This document shows positions 11,001 to 22,071 of a stretch of 64,000 bases of DNA, one piece after another. Below the pieces are notes generated by a model, which saw only the letters and a program-made list of their open reading frames with translations, did not search any database and was not told the origin of the DNA. Source of the DNA: Ligustrum vulgare (Eukaryota; Streptophyta; Magnoliopsida; Lamiales; Oleaceae); contig OY743187.1 of assembly GCA_963555705.1 (NCBI GenBank), forward strand, positions 14,646,133-14,710,132, in the 5' to 3' direction. Each line of letters begins with the position of its first letter. Positions within the stretch are counted from its first letter, which is position 1. The translations under genes were made by a program, and so were the position numbers.

Positions 11001-12853
11001 AGTTAACATGTGCAAATTGCTACAATAGACAAGTTAATTTTTAACTAATTTCAAGAATAAAATAAATATTTATTTTTAAAATAACAAAATTTATATATTA
11101 ATATGATACTCATTTTGATGATCTCATTAAATTATATAATATGAAATTAACAAAAAAATTATTTTATTTACAAATATTAAAAAATTTAAAGAAGAAAGAA
11201 GAAAAGAAAAAGATTTTAGGGACATTTTTCAAGTTAACATGTGTTCAAAAATATTCCCTTAACATTTGTTTTAACATGTCCATTGTGCACATTTTTTCAA
11301 CATCTTCATAACTTATTTCACTAATATGCGCTTTAGAGCATCTCTAATGGTTTATGGGTATTTTGATCTATGTGGCACTTATATAGATAATTATCTTACC
11401 CATATTGATAAAAAAGATAGTGGATGTTAAAGCTTATTTCCAATGGTATTTGTCTATAATTTGTTATTATGTATACATTATCTAGCAAGTTATCTACATC
11501 TAAATATTATAGTATAAGATAATGTCTCTACCACGTCAGCGCCACATAAACATGCAAATTAATTATTGGAGATTAAATTTTCATATTATTATTTATTTTT
11601 CCTATGTGACAATCTAATTTTTTTCCCAATTAATATACTATTAGAGATGCTCTTAGTCCATCCATTGTGATGCTTACTCAGCAAGTCTTGAGTTGACCTT
11701 TATTTGCTTAAAGAGAAATACTTGTATGTGGTGGCTGCGGCGTCCAATGAGGTGCTGCCATCTCGGCGTGGAGCCCGCATCCTCACCAATGGAGCGCAAG
11801 CAGCTAGGCAGCCGAGGTGACCAAGATGTCATCTTGACTGTCGAGTTGTCTCCACCCTATTGATGTAGCAAGGGCTCCACAATGAATTGACAACATGAGA
11901 GTGGGAGTCGTACCATCCTACGTGATGCGACTGCCCCCGGCCTAAGCTTTTCCCTTGCTTAAAACTCATGTTCAACAATCTCGTTATTAAATCTTGTGCT
12001 TTTTTAAGTGACGGTAACAAAATTTCTTGTTCTACAGATATTTTCCTTCTCGTGCAGATGCTAATGTCTCTCACAATTCCAATGATTTTTCCCTGGTGAG
12101 TTCTACAAAAATAATTTTACGACCCCTTTCTCGGGAAAAAAAAAAAAAATTAATTTTTTAACACTCCCATCTTTTCAGGGACTAGCAAAATTGATAGATC
12201 TGAAGCAAGAATCCCATCTGAATATGGATATTACATCCCCAGAAATGGGTGCTGTAAGTTGGCCATTCTATGTGTTTTTAGGCGGTTCAATGTTCTGTCT
12301 CTTGTCAAGCAGCATTTGCCATCTCTTTTCTTGCCATTCCCATCACCTAAATACACTACTAATTAAAATGGATTATGTTGGAATAACTGTCATGATAATC
12401 ACCTCATTTTTCCCTCCAATTTACTACATCTTCCAATGTACTCCCCACTGGCAAATTGTTTACCTCACTGGAATAACAATATTTGGGAGTTTCACTATCG
12501 CAAACTTGCTTTCTCCGGCCTGCTCGACTGCGAAATATCGCTTGTTTCGAGCCTGTCTCTTCATGTCCATGGGACTCTTTGGCCTTGTGCCTGCCATCCA
12601 TGCCGTGGTTGTGAACTGGAACGATCCTCACCGGAATATAACGCTAGCCTACGAGTCGGTCATGGCGCTGTCGTATTTGATAGGGACGTCGTTTTATGTT
12701 GGCCGGATTCCCGAGAGGTGGAAGCCCGGGTGGTTCGACCTGGCCGGTCACAGTCATCAGATATTCCATGTGTTTGTAATCTTGGGGGCTTTGGCTCATT
12801 ATGGTGCTGCACAAATTTTCTTGAGGTACCGCGGTAGAATGGGGTGTGACTAA
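5080..12853 (+). CDS. HHP4: Heptahelical transmembrane protein 4/5-like (PAQR/AdipoR family)
   Basis: This is a seven-helix integral membrane protein of the PAQR (adiponectin/progestin receptor-like) family. Plant HHPs are linked to abscisic-acid, sugar and cold responses. My exon model is 5080-5363, 5459-5551, 12038-12095 and 12179-12853, all with GT/AG borders, giving 369 residues; Arabidopsis HHP4/5 are of similar size. Exon 1 carries the family block [16 protein letters not shown] and [14 protein letters not shown], which spans the first splice. Exon 4 holds the seven-helix core with SSICHLF (His193) and the C-terminal HSHQIFH (His338 and His342). These three histidines are the zinc ligands of AdipoR structures. 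MIITSFFPP and NPHRNITL-like words match HHP4 rather than HHP1. Exon 3 (58 nt) joins both neighbours in frame without a stop, whereas splicing exon 2 directly to exon 4 puts a stop at once. An internal ATG at 5128 is an alternative start. Intron 2 is 6486 bp and transposon-rich. Confidence 0.9.
6243..6268 (-). mobile_element. Helitron-type 3' terminus, minus orientation, in HHP intron 2
   Basis: On the minus strand a 5 bp stem with a 3 nt loop (CGTAC-ATC-GTACG, 6255-6267) is followed after eight bases by CTAG at 6246-6243, and the next base is T. This matches a Helitron 3' end inserted at an A/T dinucleotide. The element would extend to higher coordinates and so could contain the minus-strand gene fragments at 6344-10608. 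Its 5' TC end has not been found. Confidence 0.5.
6344..6965 (-). pseudogene. Decayed asparaginyl-tRNA synthetase C-terminal exons
   Basis: Minus-strand reading of 6965-6870 gives VIISIHPK, a stop, then [19 protein letters not shown] ending at a GT donor-like site. Minus-strand reading of about 6478-6344 gives [17 protein letters not shown] plus a short tail and a stop. Both match the C-terminal catalytic part of class II asparaginyl-tRNA synthetases: the NDDxKTVAAxDxxVPKVG block, and the terminal RDVxPFPRxxGKA containing motif 3 neighbourhood residues. The plant SYNC2-type enzyme is the closest in my memory. Frames are broken by stops and a missing KTV stretch, and the upstream catalytic exons are not seen. 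It is therefore a non-functional fragment lying antisense in the HHP intron. Retained intron-like spacing suggests a DNA-level copy, not a retrocopy. Confidence 0.7.
7171..7304 (-). pseudogene. Exon-like fragment of unidentified gene, antisense in HHP intron
   Basis: On the minus strand an ATTTCAG acceptor precedes a 134 nt open stretch that reads [20 protein letters not shown] and then [18 protein letters not shown], ending at AAG before GTTTGA. Codon-like composition and a splice-like border suggest a real exon in origin. I do not recognise the protein. It lies about 200 bp upstream, in the minus sense, of the asparaginyl-tRNA synthetase remnants and may or may not belong to the same source gene. 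Confidence 0.4.
9233..10575. mobile_element. Solo LTR, 1343 bp, with TSD CGATT
   Basis: The sequence starts TGTAACACCC and ends CTTACA. It is flanked by the 5 bp direct repeat CGATT at 9228-9232 and 10576-10580. There are no internal gag/pol sequences and no second LTR, so this is a solo LTR left by recombination. TGTAAC...TTACA ends are common among plant LTR elements; I cannot assign the family. An array of CG-rich interrupted palindromes lies inside at 10015-10175. Confidence 0.85.
10015..10175. repeat. 25 bp tandem array of ACCGC-N3-GCGGT palindromes
   Basis: Seven units spaced about 25 bp (starts near 10015, 10041, 10066, 10091, 10116, 10141 and 10166) each contain CACCGC, three or four variable bases, then GCGGTT. 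Every unit is an interrupted palindrome. Units alternate between CAAAG and CCAAG types, so a higher-order 50 bp period is visible. The array lies within the solo LTR. Confidence 0.9.
11336..11652. mobile_element. Tourist-like MITE (PIF/Harbinger type), 317 bp
   Basis: Terminal inverted repeats GAGCATCTCTAATGG (left) and ATTAGAGATGCTC (right) are flanked by TTA at 11333-11335 and 11653-11655. A 3 bp TTA/TAA target and GAGCATC-type ends are the PIF/Harbinger Tourist signature. The interior is AT-rich and non-coding. The element lies in HHP intron 2, about 385 bp upstream of exon 3. Confidence 0.8.
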
Positions 12854-13144
12854 ATTTATGTGATTTGTTTATAATTGGTCGTGTGAAAAAGGGCATATTA
12901 TAACCCTTATTCATTTGACGTTGTATACCCATAGAGACTATTTTTGCATTTGCCCATACTCTCCACATTTTAAACACTGTATTGAACCTTTTTTTTTTCT
13001 TAAATCCAAAATAATTATATGAAAACGAATCATATAAATACAACTATGAGCTATCTATTTTAACAGCCAGATGTAGGGTCCACAGCGGACGCCATTTGAA
13101 TTCAGTTTTTAACTTTTTAGAGAAGGTCATTTAGGAATTAATAA
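12854..13144 (+). other. 3' flank of the HHP gene
   Basis: AT-rich sequence after the TAA stop. It probably contains the 3' UTR and polyadenylation site. No gene or repeat is evident before the copia target site. Confidence 0.5.
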
Positions 13145-13149
13145 TATTA

Positions 13150-13378
13150 TGTTGTAAATTATTAAAATTAAATACTTAACTTGTTAGGTGTGAATGACTT
13201 ATGACCATTCTTTATTTCTTAGTGATATGAATTATTTCTATTTTATTCCTATTTTCATTTTATAAATAGGGTCTTGATTTGTAACATTTCACACAACACT
13301 CTTAATGAGAATTCTCCTCCCATTCTCTCTATCTCTCTATCTATTTTCTTGTTCTTAAATTTAGGTAGTTTCACAACA
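13150..13378 (+). repeat. 5' LTR of the copia element
   Basis: TGTTGTAAATT to TTTCACAACA. A TATAAATAGG promoter-like word at about 13261-13269 and a CT-rich leader precede the internal domain. Directly after the LTR comes CGTTATCAGCACGAGC, which occupies the primer-binding-site position. Confidence 0.92.
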
Positions 13379-14131
13379 CGTTATCAGCACGAGCCTCTAG
13401 TAATAAAAAAGGATTATGCTCTACAGTTGCATCTACGGATGATCCTCTGTATCAGAAACTTTGATATTACCAATAAAATCTAATTCTATAAATACGAACC
13501 GTTTACTGGAGTTCACGTTCTAAGACTAATCATTTTAAATCTATCATCCGTTTTACAAGAGAACAAGGTATGTTGTTTGGTCATTTGATAATATTTTAAT
13601 AATATTATTATCCGTGTTTAATTTAATTATTCAATATTTTGTTTGATCTATTCAGTAGAAAATTGCTAATGTTTAAATGAGATTTATTTCTTGAAGAACT
13701 ACAATTTTATAAATATGGAATTATTCTAGAAGAATAATTTATCATTACTCCTGAAGAAGTACAATGATACATTAAGTTAATATTCCTGAAGAATATTACT
13801 TAATTTCGAAGAATACAAATTTATAATATTAAATACGTTATAATTCTCCCGAAGAGCTGATTCAATAAATTGTTATTACTGAATAATGACAACTATTATA
13901 GAAAGATATTTATTGATCCTGAAGATATAATAATAAACTTCATCAATATTTTCAAGAATATTGTGCTCTCGAAGCAACACATGTTTTGAAGAAATATCAA
14001 ACTTGTATACACAAGTTAACCCTGAAGGAAAGCATAAAATTAATGTCCTGTTGACATGAATATTAATAACAGAAAATCTTTGATTGATTTCTATATGATT
14101 TAATAACTACATTTTTTTTCATCATATAGTT

Positions 14132-15148
14132 ATGTCTAATATCACAAAGTTTGAGTTCGTTGCACTGGACATATCGGGCAACAATTACCTGTCTTGGACA
14201 CTTGATGCAAAAATTCACTTAATCTCAAAGGGATTGGGAGATACGTTAAAAGAAGAAAATGAAACATCCCAACAAGATCATGCAAAAGCACTTATCTTCC
14301 TTCGCCACCACCTCCACGATGGATTAAAAGTTGAGTATCTCACAATAAAAGATCCATATGTTCTTTGGGAAGATTTGAAGGAAATATTTGATCACCAGAG
14401 GACTATAGTTCTCCCCAAAGCCCGTTATGAGTGGATACACCCCTCTTACAAGATTTCAAAACAGTGAGTGAATACAACTCTGAGTTATTCAGAATATGCT
14501 CAAAATTAACTCTTTGTGGAGAAAAAATAACTGATAATGATATGTTGGAAAAAACTTTCTCCACTTTACATGCATCAAATGTGCTTCTGCAGCAGCAATA
14601 TCGAGAGCGTGGATTTAAAAAATATTCTGAACTCATATCTTGCTTGCTAGTTGCTGAACAAAATAATGAGTTGCTAATGAAAAATTATGAATTACGCCCA
14701 ACTGGTTCTACAGCGTTGCCTGAAGCAAATGCTATTGTACTGCCTAAAGCAAATATAACATTAAACCATGGACGCGGACGTGGACGTGGACATGGACGAG
14801 GACGTGGGCGTGGGCGTGGACGTGGATATAATAATAAACCATATTATCAGCAACAGAACAACAACTCTAAAAAACACAGAGCAAAAGATAATACGTCCAA
14901 AAAGGAAAATGAAGACAATTGTTATAGGTGTGGAATAAAAGGACATTGGTCCCGTTCTTGTCGTACGGCAAAGAACCTTGTAGAACTATACCAAAAATCA
15001 ATCAAAGGAAAATAAAAGGTGGAAACAAATTTTGCTGATTTTGATGATCCAGTTAATATGACTCATTTGGACGTCTCAGATTTTTTTGGTGATCGAAGTG
15101 GCAATATTGATCACTTAATCGGTGGCGATATAATGGAAGTAGATTAAG
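14132..15148 (+). pseudogene. copia gag (nucleocapsid), frameshifted
   Basis: This is the capsid/nucleocapsid protein that packages element RNA. The first frame (14132-14467) starts MSNITKFEFVALDISGNNYL, the usual copia gag N-terminus. A frameshift near 14430-14465 moves the reading to the frame ending at 15015, which holds an RG-rich tract (about 14773-14826, GRGRGHGRGRG) and the CCHC zinc knuckle CYRCGIKGHWSRSC. After an in-frame TAA at 15013-15015 the same frame continues with gag-tail sequence (MTHLDVSDFF) to 15148. The ORF is therefore broken twice. Confidence 0.85.
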
Positions 15149-15346
15149 TTTGATCTGCTTTAAGATTGCATGTTTTGAAAATAAAAGAAAGTTTGGTTTG
15201 AATTTGAAGTTTGAGTGATGTTGTTTTTTTTTTAAAATAAGTTGATAAAAGTTTGGTCTGTAATAAGCTTGTTTACTGGGAAGATATGACATTTGTGTTA
15301 TTTCAGTTTATTTTTATTCACTCTTAAAACATCTATTTGATTATGT

Positions 15347-16779
15347 TTGAGATACATGATGAATCATCAAGATATTTGTTTACCTGATAGTGCAAGTTTG
15401 CATACCATTCTTCAAGACAAAAAGTATTTTTTGGACTTAACACTAGCAAATAATCATATTCACACAATATCTGGTGAATCATATATCATTGAAGGCTCCG
15501 GAAGAGCTAGTATTATTTTATCAAATAATACAAGATTTTATATTGATGAAGCACTCTATTCTAGCAAATCTCGAAAAATTTTCTTAGTTTTAGAGATATC
15601 CGCAGAAATGGATACCACATTGAAACCATGGAAGAAAATAATACCGAATATCTTTGTATTATTTCTTTTATATCTGGTAAAAGACAGATAAAAGAAAAAC
15701 TTCCATCACTCCCATCTGGGATATATTATGCAGTTATGAAAACAATTGAATCAAACGCTATTATGAACCAGAAGTTCATTGACCCAAAAAGTTTTATACT
15801 TTGGCATGATAGACTTGGACATCCTAGAACTATAATGATGCGGCGAATTATTACTAACTCACATGGACATCCTTTAAAGAATCAGAAGATTCTTTCGCAT
15901 GATAAATATCCATGTGTTGCTTGTTCACAAGGCAAGTTAGTCATCAGACCTTCATCTATTAAGGTTAATATTGAATCTCCTATTTTCTTGGAAAGAATTC
16001 ATGGAGATATATGTGGGCCGATTCACCCACCATGTAGGCCATTTCGTTATTTCATGATTTTGATTGATGCATCAACTCGATGGTCCCATGTATGCTTGCT
16101 TTCAACAAGGAATGCAGCTTTTGCTAGACTACTTGCTCAAATAATAAAATTACGAGCTCAATTCTCAGAATACTCAATTAAGACGATTCGCCTTGACAAT
16201 GCTGGTGAATTCAGATCTCAAGCATTTGATGATTATTGTATGTCAATTGGAATTGATATTGAACATTCAGTTGCTCATGTCCATACACAAAATGGATTAG
16301 CAGAATCATTTATCAAACGACTGAAACTCATTGCAAGGCCGTTATTAATGAAAACAAAACTTCCCACATCTGCTTGGGGTCATGCTATATTACATGCTGC
16401 ATCATTGGTTCGAATAAGGCCAACTTCTTATCATCAATATTCACCTTTACAACTTGCATTTGGCCAAGAACCTAATATTTCTCATCTGCGAGTATTTGGG
16501 TGTGCTATCCAAGTACCAATCTCGCTACCACAACGTACTAAAATGGGTCCCCAACGAAGACTTGGGGTTTATGTGGGTTTTGATTCACCTTCCATTATCA
16601 GGTATCTTGAACCCTTAACAAGTGATTTATTTACTGCACGCTTTGCAGATTGTCATTTTGATGAAATGACTTTCCCAACTTTGGGAGTAGCAAAGCTACC
16701 TCCTGATGAACAACGTAAAATTTCGTGGAATGAAAAAACATTGTCTCATTTTGATCCCCGTAATAATCAATGTGAATAA
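15347..16779 (+). pseudogene. copia protease and integrase, frameshifted
   Basis: The frame 15347-15691 has the protease-like DSASLHT active-site word and the SSKSRK cleavage region. A frameshift near 15600-15630 shifts to 15628-16779. There GAG-pre-integrase WHDRLGHP, a His/Cys zinc region (C-V-A-C) and the catalytic D,D-35-E triad are visible: HGDICGP, RLDNAGEF, and HTQNGLAESF. Integrase inserts the cDNA into the host genome. Stop TAA at 16777-16779 interrupts the pol frame, and coding-like text continues beyond it to about 17110. Confidence 0.85.
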
Positions 16780-17164
16780 GAATTTGAAAAGATAATTCAC
16801 CTACAAAAGGTTGCAAATCAATTACCTGATGCATTTGTTTATACAAGAAAAGTGACAAAGTCATACATTCCAGCAGGGAATACTCCAGCAAAAATTGATG
16901 TCCCTGTAGGACAACCTGTTATAGCAAATGAATCTAAAAAACACCAGATTCGTGGCCGGCCAGTTGGTGCAAAAGATTTGGTACCTAGAAAGAGAAAGGT
17001 ACAAGATAAAAACCAACTGAAAGAGATTCATCAATCAAATGTTAATAATGAAATTCCTGAAGAATTACAAATGTCCGAAAATAATGAAATTTCAATAAAC
17101 TATTTGTTATCTCATATTATGGGAACTGGATGATATTATCGTAGATAATATTTTCGTCTATAAT

Positions 17165-17574
17165 GTGGCACTTGAAATTATGAAAAATGAGGATCCAGAA
17201 CCACAGTCTATAAAAGATTGTCAAAATAGAAATGATTGGCCAAAATGGAAAGATGCCATGAAGGCGGAATTGGATTCTTTGGAGAAACGCAAAGTGTTTG
17301 GACCTATAGTTCGAACACCTGAAAATATAATCCCTATAGGATACAAGTGGATTTTTATAAGGAAGAGAAATGAAAATAACGAAGTTACTAGATATAAAGC
17401 CCGACTCGTAGCCCAATGTTTCTCCCAAAGACCTGGAATAGATTATGAAGAAACATATTCACCCGTAATGGACACCATAACATTTAGATTTTTAATCAGT
17501 TAGGCTGTGTCACAAGAGCCAGATATGCGACTTATGGATGTAGTAACTGCTTATCTATATGGTTCGCTTGATAG

Positions 17575-17661
<87 letters not shown>

Positions 17662-18886
17662 GAAAATCCCTGAAGGATTTAAAGTGCCTGAAGCAAATGA
17701 TTCATCATCCAAAACCATGTTTTCAATCAAATTACAAAGATCATTGTACGGATTAAAGCGATCCGGAAGAATGTGGTATAATCGCCTTAGCGTATATTTG
17801 TTGAAAGAGGGCTACAAAAATGATGATGTCTGCCCATGTGTTTTCATAAAGAAAACAAATATTGGATTTGCAATTATAGCAGTTTATGTTGATGATTTAA
17901 ATCTTATAGGAACTCCAGAAGAGCTTCATAAAATAGCTGAATATTTACAAAAGGAATTTGAAATGAAAGACTTGGGAAAAACTAAATTTTGTCTTGGTTT
18001 GCAAATTGAACATTTTCTAGAAGGATTATTTGTTCATCAATCTTCTTATACGGAAAAAGTATTGGAACGATTTTCTATGGGTAAAGCTTATCCACTGACA
18101 TCTCCTATGGTCGTTCGATCACTTGATGTAAACAAAGATCCATTTCGTCCACTTGAAAATTGAGAGAAAATTCTTGGTCCTGAAGTACCATACCTTAGTG
18201 CAATAGGAGCATTATCGTATCTTGCAAATTGCACTCGACCATATATAGTTTTTTCTGTAAATCTTCTTGCAAGATATAGTTCTGCCCCAACTCAAAGACA
18301 TTGGAATGGTGTTAAACACATTTTTAGATACCTAAAAGGTACTGTTGACATGGGATTATTTTATTCACAAAAATCTGGATCGTCTTTAGTGGGATATGCC
18401 GACGCAGGTTACCTCTCTGATCCACATAAAGCTCGATCACAAACAGGTTATGTGTTTACACGAGGGGGAACAACTATATCTTGGAGATCTGTAAAGAAAA
18501 CTTTGACAGCAACATCTTCAAATCATTTTGAAATAATTGCAATTCATGAAGCAAGTCGAGAATGTGTATGGCTCAGAAATATGACACATCATATCCAATC
18601 ATCATGCGGATTAACTTCAACAAAAGAAAGTCCAACAATATTGTATGAAGATAATGCAGCCTGTATTGCAAAACTTAAAGGAGGCTACATAAAAGGAGAC
18701 CGAACAAAACATATTTCTCCAAAATTCTTCTACACACACAATCTTCAGAAAAGTGGTGACATCGATGTTCAACAAATTCGCTCAAGTAATAATGTAGCGG
18801 ACTTATTTACAAAAGCATTACCGACGTCAACATTCAAGAAATTGGTATATAATATTGGAATGCGTCAGCTCAAATATCTTCAGTGA
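17165..18886 (+). pseudogene. copia reverse transcriptase and RNase H with in-frame stops
   Basis: A single frame runs from 17165 to 18886, broken by TAG at 17501-17503 and TGA at 18161-18163. RT landmarks are YKARLVAQ, MDVVTAYLYGSL, LYGLKRSGRMWYNRL and the catalytic YVDD (about 17888-17899). RNase H has DADAG-like VGYADAGYLSD, the DNAACI word and a terminal HNVADLFTKALP-like block (NNVADLFTKALP). An AT dinucleotide repeat (17578-17651) expands between the words SDIY and MKIPEGF without shifting frame. The two stops make the protein non-functional. Confidence 0.9.
17577..17660. repeat. (AT)n microsatellite inside the RT coding frame
   Basis: About 38 AT repeats encode alternating Ile-Tyr in the pol frame. 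The downstream RT motif MKIPEGF stays in the same frame. Such a run is absent from usual copia RTs at this place, where SDIY is normally followed directly by MKxPEGF. Confidence 0.95.
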
Positions 18887-18905
18887 TCAATATCAAAGGA
18901 AACAG

Positions 18906-19373
18906 CTGTACCCTTTTTCCTTCGCCTAGGTTTTGTCCCACTGAGTTTTCCTGTCAAGGTTTTAACGAGGCAGCATATTTATACTATGAAGTATCTTGAT
19001 TCACGTGACCAACATCAAGGAGGAGTGACTATACTCTTTTTCCTTCGTCCAAATTTTGTCCTACTAGGTTTTCCTGACAAGGTTTTAACGAGGCAGCAGC
19101 TGTACTCTTTTTCCTTCGTTCAGATTTTGTCCCATTGGGTTTTACTGACAAGGTTTTAACGAGGCAGCACTGAAGCACTTCATAATTCGAAGGCAACACT
19201 TCATAACTTCAAGTTTCCAGTACATGATTTGTACTACTTCTCATTGATGTCATTTTGGATATTAGACTCAATGATTAATGATGGCCAACATCAGGGGGAG
19301 CAGCTGTATTCTTTTTTCCTTCCCTCAAGTTTTATCCCATCAGGTTTTCTTAACAAGGTTTTAACGAGGCAGA
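18906..19373 (+). repeat. Four ~70 bp repeat modules in the copia 3' untranslated region
   Basis: Copies at 18906-18975, 19028-19098, 19099-19169 and 19302-19373 each contain a TTTTTCCTTCG word, then TTTTGTCC and AAGGTTTTAACGAGGCAGC. The last is preceded by a CAGGGGGAG purine tract. These modules are non-coding and lie between the RNase H stop and the nested element. Similar modules are common upstream of the 3' LTR in this group of copia elements. Confidence 0.85.
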
Positions 19374-19555
19374 CAATTGAGCTATTGAGCAATAAGTCAT
19401 TGATGTGATCCGGACAAGGCATCGAAGGCCGAAGTCGAGCCATCGGCAATATGATAGTGATCTACGTGCAAAACGGAGTAAGTTCCATGTTGAGGTCGAG
19501 CCGAGAAGGGGGACGGATCAAGCCGAATCAAGGGGTCGAAGTAATTTGGGCAGAA

Positions 19556-19830
19556 ATTCCATTACGGCCGTAAAAGAGGACCTTCACGGCCGTAACACAT
19601 ATATTCACGACCGTAAATCATGTTATCACGGCCATAATCAATTGTTGAAGAAAAAGGAAGAAATTCTGCAGAACGACGCTTACGGCCGTAAGTTTGGAAG
19701 TTACGGCCGTAACATTCAAAAAAGGGAAACTTCACGGCCGTAAGAAATTTGTCACGGCCGTAAATAATAAACACAGTTTTGAACAAAAAGGCCTTTACGG
19801 CCGTAAAAGAATTATTCACGACCGTAAATG
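19556..19830. repeat. Palindrome array (TTACGGCCGTAA) in 5' LTR of nested element
   Basis: Ten copies of a 10-12 bp palindrome with ACGGCCGT core (a few with ACGACCGT or ACGGCCAT changes) are scattered at 15-45 bp spacing between about 19562 and 19828. The corresponding stretch in the 3' LTR has nine copies, because a 21 bp piece carrying one palindrome differs between the two LTRs. Confidence 0.95.
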
Positions 19831-20655
19831 AGTAGCAGCCAGATTTTCCGGATTTTTAATTATTTTATTCCTTTTTTAGTTTTTGGTTATTTTCCTAGTT
19901 TAGAATTTTAGTTTAATTAGAAGTCTATTTTGAGTAAATTAGATGCTAGGTTATTTTGCTTATTTATATCGCTTTACATTCATTGTAAAAAGAGTTTAAG
20001 TTAAGTTTGATTTTGAGATTAATAAAGTTGAGAGAGTTTTCTCCAATTGAAAGGTTGAGGAGTCCCTTTTGTGTTCTTCGAGAACAAATCTAACTTATCA
20101 AATATTGTGAAATATTTGTGGCGTTGAACTTATCGAATATTCGCAAGAATATTTGTGGCGTTTCCAATTTAGAATCTTATCAAGGAAATTGACAAGTCCT
20201 TGTGGTGTTTCGAAAATCTTGGATCTCGATCCCGCATCGTCAATTTCTTGCGTCGTGAATCTTGGGTCAAGGTCCTATCGTCAATTTTATCTTTCCAGTA
20301 TTTTAATTCTTGTTATTTTCGTGTCAAATCTGATTTAGATCTTTCCAAGGCTTTAATTCTCGTTATTCCGCGCGTCCGACGAGATTCCCCGACTGGGATC
20401 GCGTCATCTGGTATCAGAGCTTGGATCTATTTCAGATTCTTGTGTTTCTTGAATTTTTCGCGTTCTTCGTGTCAGTCATAAATTTTTCCAGTTTGATCCA
20501 TAAGAGTCAGTCCCAAAAATTCAAAAGTGTTTTTCTTCTTCGTTTTTCGTCCAAATCCAGTTCCGTTTTTTTCTGCCATACTCGTAGTCCAATTTTCTGG
20601 CAGATTATAAAAAAAAAATTGAAAATTTCATTTTTTTTTCATATTCCAAATTTTC

Positions 20656-22071
20656 ATGTCTCGCGGGGAGAGATCTTCATCAATGGGTGACAACAAACAT
20701 CCCGAAGGAGGGAATAAGATATTGGAGCAGGGAGTTAAATTATTAGCAGAGATGCAGGCAAAATATAAGAAGGTAATGGCTATGATGGATAAAAGAGATG
20801 TGATGATTGCCCAATTGAAAAAGGAGCAATCGCGGGCGGACTCTATGGCTAGGAGGAGTAGTAAGCGTGAAAGTCATGCTAGGTACGGAGATGGGAGGAT
20901 GAAAGGTCATTGAAGCAAAAGGAGACATCAAAACGGGAGAGTAGTGATCATGTTCACAAAAGGAGGGAGGAATCGACAACCAAAGGTAAAAATAATTTTG
21001 ATTCCAAGCCTCTTAAGGTTAAAAATGTTAAGTGTTTTAAATGTTTGGAACGGGGTCACATTGCACTTGATTGTCCACGTAAGAAGGATAGGTGTGATAG
21101 TGAAGGGGCTAAAAGTGTTGTGGTGGATGAGTCAATTATTGATAGGCATGTTCTTAGCATTAAGCGTAAGGCGAATGTTTTGGAAAATGTGGATGGGCAA
21201 ATGGATAGTATGTTTCGCACTAGATGCTTAGTAGATGAAAAAGTTTGTAGCTTGGTGATGACGGGGGAAGTTGTACTAATGTAGTTAGTACAATGTTGGT
21301 GGAAAAATTAGTCTTACCTTTAACGAAACATCCAACGCCTTACAAATTACAATGGTTGACTGAGTCAGGGGAAGTTAAGGTGAAGAGACAGGCCTTGGTG
21401 AATTTTTCTTTGGGTGGGTATTCTGATGAGGTAATTTGTGACGTGGTGCCAATGCAAATTAATCATATACTGTTGGGGAGACCTTGGCAACATGAAAGGG
21501 CTGTGCTACATGATGGGTATACGAATAGATACAGCTTGGTAAAAGGGGGGAAAAGTTTACTCTAATGCCACTATCTCCCACTGAAGCCCTGAAAGATCAA
21601 TTGAAAGTGAAAAGTGAGTTTGAGGGGAAAAATAAGAGAGTTGAGGCCACGACCTCAGAAAAAGGAGAGGGAGTGGAAATTAAAGAAAAGAGAGTTGAGG
21701 CCACGACCTCAGAAAAAGGAGAGGGAGTGAAAAATAAAGAAAAGAGGGTTGAGGTTCAAACCTCAGAAAAAGGAGAGACTGAGTGCAAAAAGCAAAAGAA
21801 AAGAGAGTCTACCTAAAAAATGAGTCTATTTGCACTTACTCACGCTAACAAACCCCTCCCCAGTTCTTTAAAATCTGTTTTACAGGTACCGACGTCAAGC
21901 CATGAACTTAAGGCGGGAAAGAAATCCGTTGGCAAAAATGAGCAGGCTAAAAGTCTAAAGGATCGCACAACGCTTAAACATGATCATCGAGCCCAGAAAA
22001 AGCAGAAGGAGTTTGAAAAGCCGACCAAATTTGGATTCGAGGTCGAATCCTTTTCAAGAGAGGGAGTATGA
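20656..22071 (+). pseudogene. gypsy-type gag/zinc-knuckle/protease polyprotein remnant
   Basis: The reading moves through several frames. 20656-20913 is a charged, coiled-coil-like gag end (KVMAMMDKRDVMIAQLKKEQ). 20910-21284 holds the CCHC knuckle CFKCLERGHIALDC. A one-base shift near 21240-21260 separates this from the aspartic protease active site DGGSCTNVVS. The frame from 21293 contains the second protease half (LQWLTESGEVKVK and HILLGRPWQHE). The 21565-21816 frame has a 54 bp tandem repeat. The protease wording is typical of Ty3/gypsy Pol. No RT follows, and the frame reaches the purine tract before the 3' LTR. Confidence 0.8.
21629..21800. repeat. 54 bp in-frame tandem repeat, three copies
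   Basis: The TTGAGG word recurs at 21641, 21695 and 21749, exactly 54 bp apart. Each unit encodes 18 residues, RVEATTSEKGEGVEIKEK in the first copy. The protein is Lys/Glu-rich and low complexity, replacing the region where Pol would normally continue. Confidence 0.9.

Noticed and set aside
12404..13043. Open frames of 75-133 codons overlapping the last HHP exon in other frames
   Set aside because: They are shadows of the HHP exon, whose frame carries the conserved PAQR motifs and splices in frame with upstream exons.
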